From Methylovulum sp. (GTDB taxonomy: Bacteria; Pseudomonadota; Gammaproteobacteria; Methylococcales; Methylomonadaceae): 8,019 nt of DNA. The stretch covers positions 1-8,019 of the forward strand of contig JACXTQ010000367.1 of the NCBI GenBank assembly GCA_016919605.1, given 5' to 3'. The notes beneath the pieces were generated by a model, which saw nothing but the letters and a program-made list of their open reading frames with translations, searched no databases and was not told the origin of the DNA. The translations under genes and the position numbers were made by a program. Below are positions 1-5,222 of this stretch, in pieces; the first letter of the stretch is position 1, and each line of letters opens with the position of its first letter.

Positions 1-372
1 CGGGTGGGCTTGGCAGTCTGTTACGATTTGCGTTTTCCCGAACTCTTTCGCACCATGAGCCAACAAGGCGTGGACATTTTAGTGTTTCCGGCGGCCTTTA
101 CCGCCGCCACGGGCGCAGCGCATTGGGAAGTGCTGCTAAGGGCTAGGGCTATCGAAAATCTCTGCTATGTCATCGCCCCCAACCAAGGCGGCGTGCACGG
201 CAATGGCCGCAAAACTTTCGGCCATAGCATGGTGATCGACCTGTGGGGCGCGGTGCTGGACTGCTGTGCCGAAGGCGAGGGTGTCGCCATTGCCGATGTG
301 GAACTGACGCGCCTAAACCAAGTGCGCACCTCGTTTCCTGTTTTAAATCACCGACGTTTTAACTGTGAATGA
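1..372 (+). CDS. Nitrilase-superfamily carbon-nitrogen hydrolase, C-terminal part (5' end outside window)
   Basis: Only the last 123 codons are visible; the frame is open to base 1, so the GTG at base 4 is an internal Val and not a start. The fragment opens with RVGLAVCYDLRFPELFR, the nucleophile-cysteine motif of the Nit/YbeM branch of the family, with the catalytic Cys at bases 19-21. Further conserved family segments follow: WEVLLRARAIENLCYV, APNQGG, and FGHSMVIDLWG near the C terminus. Members of this branch are cytosolic C-N hydrolases with a Cys-Glu-Lys triad; some hydrolyse deaminated glutathione or other omega-amides, but the substrate cannot be read from this fragment. The catalytic Glu and Lys lie upstream of the window. 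In many gammaproteobacteria such a gene lies close to tldD, as it does here. The family call is secure and the exact substrate is unknown. Confidence 0.93.
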   Translation, partial: RVGLAVCYDLRFPELFRTMSQQGVDILVFPAAFTAATGAAHWEVLLRARAIENLCYVIAPNQGGVHGNGRKTFGHSMVIDLWGAVLDCCAEGEGVAIADVELTRLNQVRTSFPVLNHRRFNCE

Positions 373-373
373 T

Positions 374-961
374 ATGAAGGTTATTGTTAAAGGTTTTTTC
401 TTAAGTATAGCCCTGTCCGCCTGTGGCGGCGATGATCCACGTTACCGGAGCACCGAAATGCTTGAGCGCCCGCCGGTACTGGTCACGCATAAATCGACGA
501 CAGAGCCGGTGGTATTGGAAGATGATAGCGTTATCCCTAAGCGCAAGCATAAAAAAGGCTTGCAGGATGATGTCTACCTGACCCCCTCAAAACCGCCGAT
601 AATCAACATCAAACAACCTTATGATATGGCTTGGGATACGCTTAAACTGGCCTTAACCCAAAGCCAGATTAAAGTCACTGACCAAGTACGCGACAAGGGC
701 TTGTTTTTTGTCTCCTACAACCCAAAATCTTTGGTAGGCATGGTGACATCGCTGGTCAGCAAAGAAGAAAAAGAAGTCATCTATGTGGTGACGGTTGACA
801 AAAACGCGCAAGAAACCCGCGTCAGCATCAAAAAAGCCACCGAAGCCGAACAAAAAAACTCACTGGAGCAACGGGCCATAGATCAAGAAGCCGACGATGA
901 TGCCGACGCTTTGTTATATCAGTTATATGAAACCTTGCATGATGAGTTGATGATGATATAA
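374..961 (+). CDS. BamC-like outer-membrane lipoprotein, short single-domain form
   Basis: From ATG 374 the product is 195 residues. It starts with a typical lipoprotein signal, MKVIVKGFFLSIALSAC, with lipobox L14-S15-A16-C17. Gly at +2 does not signal retention in the inner membrane, so outer-membrane sorting is likely. Residues 18-75 are polar and probably unstructured, and the stretch RYRSTEMLERPPVL resembles the BamC N-terminal region that contacts BamD. Residues about 80-193 fit one helix-grip domain: PYDMAWDTLKLAL, then GLFFVSYNPK, then a closing helix ALLYQLYETLHDEL. Full BamC is about 340 residues with two such domains, so this is much shorter. A GTG at 365 is also in frame and would overlap the upstream stop by 8 bases; I prefer ATG 374 because it gives the better signal peptide and starts one base after the upstream stop, suggesting coupled translation. 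No clear Shine-Dalgarno is seen for either start. A role in Bam-mediated outer-membrane assembly is inference. Confidence 0.72.
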   Translation: MKVIVKGFFLSIALSACGGDDPRYRSTEMLERPPVLVTHKSTTEPVVLEDDSVIPKRKHKKGLQDDVYLTPSKPPIINIKQPYDMAWDTLKLALTQSQIKVTDQVRDKGLFFVSYNPKSLVGMVTSLVSKEEKEVIYVVTVDKNAQETRVSIKKATEAEQKNSLEQRAIDQEADDDADALLYQLYETLHDELMMI

Positions 962-964
962 GGA

Positions 965-1000
965 CACCCTAGGGGGTGCGGAAAACCGGCGCGGGGTTTT
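965..1000 (+). terminator. Possible terminator after the BamC-like gene
   Basis: Two small hairpins follow the stop codon at 961. CACCC (965-969) can pair with GGGTG (974-978). AAAACC (982-987) can pair with GGTTTT (995-1000) around a GC-rich loop, giving the A-stem-T layout of an intrinsic terminator. The T run is only four bases and is followed by AAAA, so this is a weak candidate. Confidence 0.3.
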
Positions 1001-1046
1001 AAAAGCATAGCCCGTTTTGTCCTAACGCTTAGCCCCTTGCTAACTA

Positions 1047-1127
1047 GCGGGCAAGAGGCCCGCGCTCCTTAATAAATAGTTTAAACGTATTTGCCACAAA
1101 AAAATAAGACCCAACCGTCTTGCCCGC
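1047..1127. repeat. REP-like repeat unit, partial or diverged copy
   Basis: Bases 1047-1066 (gcgggcaagaggcccgcgct) differ at a single position from the consensus arm of the palindrome at 3064-3107. The unit is itself a small hairpin, GCGGGC (1047-1052) with GCCCGC (1058-1063). Its first ten bases recur inverted as tcttgcccgc at 1118-1127, so the two parts bracket about 60 bases of AT-richer DNA. This fits a degraded or split REP/BIME-type element between the lipoprotein gene and tldD. Confidence 0.6.
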
Positions 1128-1176
1128 CTTAACTTAAACCGCCTGCACGCTTTTAGCCTGCGGCGTGGATGACACT

Positions 1177-2616
1177 ATGAATTTATTAAACCTTGCCAGA
1201 AACGCTATCCTCACCCCCGCCGGTTTGCAGGACAGCGATATTGAAACCATCATGAACCGCTTGCTCAGCGTGCCAGTGGATGCCGCCGACATCTATTTCC
1301 AAGCCACCCACTCCGAATCATGGGTGATGGAAGGCGGCATTATCAAAGAAGGTAGCCACAATATCGAACAAGGCGCGGGCGTTCGCGCCGTCGCCGGTGA
1401 AAAAACCGGCTTTGCCTACAGCGACCGCTTAGAATTGCCGGTATTATTGGAAGCGGCCAACAACGTCAACGCCATCTTAAAACAAGGCCAAGACGCGCAG
1501 GTTAACCTAAAACACGCCACCATCCCAACCCGCTACTATCCATTTGCCAACCCCTTAAAATCGCTGGCCGATACCGACAAAATCGCCCTATTGCAAGCCG
1601 TGGACAGCGCCACCCGCAAACTTGACAGCCGTATTGAAGAAGTCATCGTCAGCCTGATTGGAGCGCACGAGAGCATCTTGGTCGCCAATCAAGACGGCTC
1701 TTTAGCGGCGGACATCCGCCCCTTAGTGCGCATGAACGTCACCGTCATCGTGACCGAAAATGGCCGCCGCGAACAAGGCAGCATGGGCGGTGGAGCCAGA
1801 GCCGATTACCGATATTTCCTTGACCAAGAGCGGGCCATTGGCTACGGACGTGAAGCCGTGCGCCTAGCCTTAGTCGGCCTAGAAGCGGGCGAAGCCCCAG
1901 CGGGCAATATGACTGTGGTCTTAGGGTCGGGTTGGCCGGGCATTTTGCTGCATGAAGCCATCGGCCACGGTTTGGAAGGCGATTTTAACCGCAAAGGCAC
2001 CTCGGCGTTTAGTGGTCGGGTCGGTGAGCGGGTCGCCTCAGACTTATGCACCGTAGTCGATGATGGTACCTTAGCAGGGCGGCGCGGCTCGTTAAGCATA
2101 GATGACGAAGGTATCCCGACCGAACAGACCGTGCTGATCGAAAATGGCATCCTTAAAGGCTACATGCAAGACAAGCTCAATGCCCGTTTAATGGGCGTAG
2201 CGCCCACCGGCAACGGGCGGCGCGAGTCTTACGCCAGCCTACCCATGCCGCGCATGACCAACACCTACATGTTGCCCGGTGCGCATGATCCCGAAGAAAT
2301 CATCAAATCGGTAAAAAAAGGCTTGTATGCGAAAAACTTCGCCGGTGGACAAGTGGACATCACCTCCGGCAAATTTGTATTTTCCGCCAGCGAAGCGTAT
2401 CTGATCGAAGACGGCAAAATCACCCGCCCGGTCAAAGGCGCGACCTTAATAGGCAACGGCCCCGATGTCCTCACCAAAGTGTCAATGGTTGGCAATGATT
2501 TGGAGTTGGATAGCGGTGTCGGCACCTGCGGCAAAGATGGGCAAAGCGTACCCGTCGGTGTCGGCCAGCCCACCCTAAAAATTGATGGTTTGACGGTAGG
2601 CGGGACTAGCATTTAA
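1177..2616 (+). CDS. tldD: TldD metalloprotease subunit
   Basis: The 479-residue product matches TldD along its whole length (the E. coli protein is about 481). TldD pairs with PmbA/TldE in a cytosolic zinc protease that degrades unfolded peptides; in various bacteria it matures modified peptides such as microcin B17 and helps remove the CcdA antitoxin. The N-terminal domain carries HESWVMEGGIIKEGSHNIEQ and VRAVAGEKTGFAYSDR. The active-site motif HEAIGHGLEGD (HExxxH) is at residues 259-264. The Cys of GTCGKDGQ at residue 451 is the expected third metal ligand, and DKLNARLMG and NGRRESYASLPMPRMTNTYM are conserved family blocks. An in-frame GTG at 1165 would add four residues; I chose ATG 1177 because its N terminus aligns with known TldD proteins and a weak GGATG lies just upstream. 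The partner gene pmbA is not in the window. The gene is intact with all key residues. Confidence 0.96.
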   Translation: MNLLNLARNAILTPAGLQDSDIETIMNRLLSVPVDAADIYFQATHSESWVMEGGIIKEGSHNIEQGAGVRAVAGEKTGFAYSDRLELPVLLEAANNVNAILKQGQDAQVNLKHATIPTRYYPFANPLKSLADTDKIALLQAVDSATRKLDSRIEEVIVSLIGAHESILVANQDGSLAADIRPLVRMNVTVIVTENGRREQGSMGGGARADYRYFLDQERAIGYGREAVRLALVGLEAGEAPAGNMTVVLGSGWPGILLHEAIGHGLEGDFNRKGTSAFSGRVGERVASDLCTVVDDGTLAGRRGSLSIDDEGIPTEQTVLIENGILKGYMQDKLNARLMGVAPTGNGRRESYASLPMPRMTNTYMLPGAHDPEEIIKSVKKGLYAKNFAGGQVDITSGKFVFSASEAYLIEDGKITRPVKGATLIGNGPDVLTKVSMVGNDLELDSGVGTCGKDGQSVPVGVGQPTLKIDGLTVGGTSI

Positions 2617-2623
2617 ACTCGAT

Positions 2624-2938
2624 TTATGGTGCCACCAGTAAATACACGCCCAGCCCTACCATCACCAAGCCGCTGATCAGTTTTAGCCAGCGGCCATCCT
2701 TTTCTTGTAAGCGGTGCTGGCTGAGGGTGATGGCTCCGATAGTCAGCACGATATATCGTCCAGCATATAGGCGATATTGTACAGCAACAAATAACCGTAA
2801 TAACTTAAGCCGCTCGTTTGGTGCAGGGCCAGGATGTGCGGGTAAGGCCAGCCAACCATAACAAAACGCGGAAGCGGCAAGGACGGGCGAATTTTTGCCG
2901 AGGATCTGCTGCCAAACTTGCCAGGACAGGTGGATGCG
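2624..2938 (-). pseudogene. Remnant of a multi-pass membrane protein gene, frameshifted
   Basis: Read on the - strand, bases about 2860-2755 encode HILALHQ followed by GLSYYGYLLLYNIAYMLDD, a typical membrane helix, and then hit a TGA at 2745-2743. One frame over, bases 2749-2624 continue as VLTIGAITLSQHRLQEKDG and RWLKLISGLVMVGLGVYLLVA, ending in a TAA at 2626-2624. Restoring a single missing base near 2754-2755 (gatatatcgtg to gatagtatcgtg) gives an uninterrupted MLDDSIVLTIGAITLSQ, so a one-base deletion is the simplest explanation. Further upstream a second frame change is needed near 2845-2860 to join RIHLSWQVWQQILGKNSP and a SAFCYGWLALP stretch. No start is identifiable and the 5' boundary is uncertain. 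I believe this is the C-terminal end of a polytopic inner-membrane protein, but I cannot name the family with confidence. Confidence 0.6.
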
Positions 2939-3063
2939 TTGTTAATATCGTCATCAAAAATCCTATAATTATCAGGTTGCTACGAGTAATGGAGTTCCAT
3001 CGGCTTGCCAATAAGGAATGGGTGGAAATAATTCAGGCAAACGCTAAAGGGTACGGGTCTTGT

Positions 3064-3107
3064 AGCGCGGGCATCTTGCCCGCCTTTGCGGACAAGATAC
3101 CCGCGCT
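3064..3107. repeat. REP-like extragenic palindrome
   Basis: The left arm agcgcgggcatcttgcccgc (3064-3083) and right arm gcggacaagatacccgcgct (3088-3107) are inverted copies matching at 18 of 20 positions around a 4-base loop (cttt). Both mismatches are C opposite A on the + strand RNA and would be G-U wobbles in - strand RNA. Each arm also folds on itself (CGGGC/GCCCG). A near-identical arm occurs at 1047-1066. The size, GC-rich self-complementary arms and intergenic position fit a REP/BIME-type repeat, a class usually dispersed through a genome and often mobilised in trans by REP-associated (RAYT) transposases. No transposase gene is in the window. Confidence 0.75.
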
Positions 3108-3235
3108 CCAAAGAGGAAACCGCTTCGCGATAATGATTACGCCGAGATTATTTTATGCACGTTCCTAACCCGCAAAAAACACACTTCCGAGCAGGGCAAA
3201 TTTTTAGCGTCGTGCCGATAATTTCCCTCAGAGTA

Positions 3236-3266
3236 GGGGTACAATGGACGCTTGTCGGGGTACACT
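3236..3266 (+). promoter_or_regulatory. Paired ggggtacaNt direct repeats upstream of the TPR-like gene
   Basis: The sequences ggggtacaat (3236-3245) and ggggtacact (3257-3266) match at nine of ten positions and are 21 bases apart, about two helical turns. They lie 50-80 bases before the start codon. TACAAT and TACACT within them also resemble sigma-70 -10 hexamers, but neither has a convincing -35 at 16-18 bases. They could be two binding sites for a regulator or tandem start regions; which one cannot be decided from sequence. Confidence 0.3.
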
Positions 3267-3304
3267 ATTATTCTAAAACAATCCCGTCCGAAACCACTTA
3301 GTCC

Positions 3305-3311
3305 AGAGGAG
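3305..3311 (+). promoter_or_regulatory. Ribosome binding site of the TPR-like gene
   Basis: AGAGGAG lies five bases before ATG 3317. It is the clearest Shine-Dalgarno in the window and fixes the start of this gene. Confidence 0.8.
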
Positions 3312-3316
3312 CGAAT

Positions 3317-4210
3317 ATGTCACTATTATCGTCGTTTACGAAAAAATCCAAATTGACCGCCACGATCAAACAAACCCAACAGGCGCGTAACAGCGAGGGC
3401 AATACGGCCGACCAGTTGTTTAAAAACGCGTATAGCGGTTATGCGCAAATATTGCTGGATGACCCTATTCGTGCCGAGGCTTTGTACAACTGGGGTTTTG
3501 CCTTGTTACACCAAGCGAAAACCAAGGAAGGCGCACAAGCGGAAAGTCTGTATCAAGATGCCATTAACAAATTTGCCTTTTGTATGCTAATTAACCCCGA
3601 TTATTTGGGATCGGCGATTAACGGCGGCGTGGCGTATATGGATTTGGCCAGACTAAAAAATGCCCATGCCAGCGATATTTTATATACCTTGGCACAACAG
3701 CAGTTTGAAACCGCCAATAGGATACAAGCGGGCACGGCTTCGTATAACCTGGCGTGTATTCATGCCTTGCGCGGGGATTTTGACAATTGCCTAAAAGCGC
3801 TTGAAAACTCCCAAGCCAGAGGCAGTTTACCAGATGCCAACGATATAGTGCATGATCCTGATTTGGATAATGTGAAAGGGGAAGAGTGGTTTATCGCGTT
3901 TATTACCCCATTATTGCCTAAAACCGCCGAAGTTGAGGCTCAGCCTGAAGCCGAAGAAGTCACCGCAGTTGTTGAAGTTGCCGAAGAGGTGAATGCGGAA
4001 GAACCGATGAAAGAGGAAGCAGTTGCCGCAGTAATCGAAGAGCCTGTGGAAGCCGCAGCTGTCGCCGAACCTGAAGAGCCTGAAGAACCTGAAGAACCTG
4101 TGGAAACCGTTGCCAGTGAAACAGAAGAGGATGAAACCAAAGCCGAGGGGTTGGCGGAGACCGTTGCCGCCGGAATTGAGGCTACATATAGAACAAAGAA
4201 AAAGAGATAA
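3317..4210 (+). CDS. TPR-like protein with acidic low-complexity C-terminal tail
   Basis: This is a 297-residue protein of unknown function. Residues about 35-165 look like degenerate tetratricopeptide repeats: AEALYNWGFALLHQAK (53-68) with YQDAINKFAFCMLINP (79-94), then AINGGVAYMDLARLKNA with LAQQQFETANRI (100-135), then YNLACIHALRGDFDNCLKAL (143-162). The following PDANDIVHDPDLDNVKGEEW segment is typical of the end of a TPR array. From about residue 204 to 280 the sequence becomes Glu/Ala/Val/Pro-rich and strongly acidic, with EPEEPEEPEEP at 251-261. It ends in a basic tail, TYRTKKKR. There is no signal peptide or membrane segment, so it is probably cytosolic. TPRs usually mediate protein-protein contacts; the acidic tail suggests binding to a basic partner, but that is inference. 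The gene stands alone, convergent with pdxJ, and starts at a strong ribosome binding site. Confidence 0.85.
   Translation: MSLLSSFTKKSKLTATIKQTQQARNSEGNTADQLFKNAYSGYAQILLDDPIRAEALYNWGFALLHQAKTKEGAQAESLYQDAINKFAFCMLINPDYLGSAINGGVAYMDLARLKNAHASDILYTLAQQQFETANRIQAGTASYNLACIHALRGDFDNCLKALENSQARGSLPDANDIVHDPDLDNVKGEEWFIAFITPLLPKTAEVEAQPEAEEVTAVVEVAEEVNAEEPMKEEAVAAVIEEPVEAAAVAEPEEPEEPEEPVETVASETEEDETKAEGLAETVAAGIEATYRTKKKR
4070..4099 (+). repeat. 9-base tandem repeat inside the TPR-like gene
   Basis: Three copies of cctgaaga(a/g) plus a fourth cct encode Pro-Glu-Glu repeats in the acidic tail. Being in-frame multiples of nine, copy-number changes would lengthen or shorten the tail without a frameshift. 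Confidence 0.75.
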
Positions 4211-4371
4211 TATTTTGATAAGTGCTATCTGACCAGCCCCCCCCATAATTGTAAAAGAGCATCCATTACTCAGTGAGCAAGCCGGATTCGGCGAAAACGT
4301 TGCAATCTTCGTGGTGGCTGTTGGTTGGAGGTGATTAAAGAGGCTGTTAAACAGTCGTTTTCAGCAAATTA

Positions 4372-4420
4372 GGAGTCCAAAAACTGTTTTTGGACTCCGT
4401 ACGGCCATTTTAAATGGCCG
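4372..4420. terminator. Two adjacent hairpins between convergent genes, possible bidirectional terminator
   Basis: GGAGTCCAAAAA (4372-4383) pairs perfectly with TTTTTGGACTCC (4387-4398) around a 3-base loop. Immediately after, CGGCCATTT (4402-4410) pairs with AAATGGCCG (4412-4420), a palindrome that overlaps the pdxJ stop codon at 4412-4410. The position between convergent genes fits transcription termination for both. However, neither stem is followed by a proper T run (the Ts lie inside the first stem), so this could instead be a repeat element or a factor-independent RNA end stabiliser. Confidence 0.45.
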
Positions 4421-5153
4421 CCCTCGCTTGCCGCATCAATAGCTTCAAATCCCTAACTGTCTGAGCCAAGCCCGAAAATACCGCTTGGGCGATAATCGAA
4501 TGGCCGATATTCAGCTCGATGATTTGTGGTATCGCACAAATGGCTTCGACATTATGGAAGTTTAAACCATGTCCGGCGTTGACCTGCAAGCCTGCGCTGT
4601 GCGCATACTGGGCCGCTACTTGGATACGCGCCAATTCGGCGGCTTGTGATGCGGGAGTGTGGGCATCGGCAAAGCTGCCGGTGTGCAGTTCGATAACTGG
4701 CGCACCCGCTGCTACGGCGGCATCAATCTGCGCAAAGTCAGGGTCAATAAACAGCGAGACTTCAATGCCGGCGGTTGCTAAATCGGCACAAGCCCGATGC
4801 AGGTGCGCCAGATTGCCAGCCACATCCAAGCCGCCTTCGGTGGTCAGTTCGGTGCGTTTTTCGGGAACTAGACAACAGGCATGGGGTTTGATGTTGCTGG
4901 CGATGGCGAGCATTTCTGCCGTTACCGCCATTTCCAGATTCAGGCGCGTGTGCAGGAGCTCTTTCAATAACAGAATATCCCGATCCTGAATGTGGCGGCG
5001 GTCTTCGCGCAAATGAGCGGTAATGCCATCGGCCCCCGCCTGTTCGGCGACCAAGGCCGCTTGTACAGGGTCAGGGTAGCGGGTTCCGCGTGCTTGTCTT
5101 AAGGTGGCGACATGGTCGATGTTGACACCTAATAAAATGGCTGGTTTGTTCAT
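4410..5153 (-). CDS. pdxJ: Pyridoxine 5'-phosphate synthase
   Basis: PdxJ condenses 1-deoxy-D-xylulose 5-phosphate with 3-amino-2-oxopropyl phosphate to pyridoxine 5'-phosphate, the last ring-forming step of the DXP-dependent vitamin B6 pathway, in the cytosol. The 247-residue product has the family's usual length and is a TIM-barrel enzyme. Hallmarks are GVNIDHVATLRQARGTRYPD (residues 9-28), HLREDRRHIQDRD with His47, LNLEMAVT with Glu74, the CLVPEKRTELTTEGG loop (94-108), and NAGHGLN with His195. His47, Glu74 and His195 correspond to the catalytic residues of characterised PdxJ. The start ATG (5153-5151) gives the standard N terminus, though no strong ribosome binding site precedes it. In many proteobacteria pdxJ follows recO; here it instead lies 69 bases downstream of a flavoprotein gene. 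Confidence 0.97.
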   Translation of the reverse strand: MNKPAILLGVNIDHVATLRQARGTRYPDPVQAALVAEQAGADGITAHLREDRRHIQDRDILLLKELLHTRLNLEMAVTAEMLAIASNIKPHACCLVPEKRTELTTEGGLDVAGNLAHLHRACADLATAGIEVSLFIDPDFAQIDAAVAAGAPVIELHTGSFADAHTPASQAAELARIQVAAQYAHSAGLQVNAGHGLNFHNVEAICAIPQIIELNIGHSIIAQAVFSGLAQTVRDLKLLMRQARAAI

Positions 5154-5172
5154 AAACAGGCTATAGGTAAAT

Positions 5173-5219
5173 GAATAGGAGGGCGATTTTATAGCAAAAG
5201 CCGCCTACAAAGCCTATTC
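5173..5219. repeat. Imperfect palindrome between the flavoprotein gene and pdxJ
   Basis: GAATAGG (5173-5179) is inverted as CCTATTC (5213-5219). Inside it, aggGCGaTTTT (5180-5190) is partly complementary to AAAAgCCgCCT (5196-5206), eight of eleven positions. The structure fills most of the 69-base gap and could be a processing or attenuation hairpin in - strand RNA. A TATAAA on the - strand (5194-5189 or nearby) resembles a -10 box for pdxJ but has no good -35. Confidence 0.35.
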
Positions 5220-5222
5220 GAC

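Larger units (their letters stand above)
2617..3316. other. 700-base intergenic region between tldD and the TPR gene
   Basis: There is no intact gene here. From left to right it holds the decayed membrane-protein gene on the - strand (2624 to about 2938), AT-rich DNA of no recognised content (about 2940-3060), a REP-like palindrome (3064-3107), and a leader of about 200 bases before the TPR-like gene. The leader contains a pair of ggggtacaNt direct repeats at 3236-3266. An open + strand frame at 2818-3168 is not credible as a gene because it runs antisense across the pseudogene and then straight through the REP palindrome. Confidence 0.7.

Noticed and set aside
2805..3011. A 68-codon - strand open frame
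   Set aside because: It overlaps the pseudogene in a frame whose product is Arg/Thr-rich and not membrane-like over most of its length; it is probably just the third frame of the decayed gene.
2818..3168. A 116-codon + strand open frame between tldD and the TPR-like gene
   Set aside because: It is antisense to the decayed membrane-protein gene, runs directly through the REP-like palindrome (giving the SAGILPAFADKIPALQ stretch), and has no ribosome binding site or recognisable domain.
4237..4244. Run of eight C bases after the TPR-like gene as a phase-variation tract
   Set aside because: It lies outside any gene, 27 bases past a stop codon, with no promoter or start codon it could shift; a homopolymer length error is as likely.
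3911..4246. Long - strand frames opposite the acidic tail of the TPR-like gene (111 and 66 codons)
   Set aside because: The compositions (Phe/Gly/Arg-rich and Ser/Thr/Ala-rich) are simply the antisense readings of Glu/Pro/Ala/Val repeats, with no start signal.
4242..4256. A 15-base match (cccataattgtaaaa) between this intergenic site and 7513-7527 inside the LTA-synthase-like gene
   Set aside because: It does not extend beyond 15 bases, is AT-rich, and one copy is explained by the coding sequence FYNYG; a chance match of this length in 8 kb is not remarkable.
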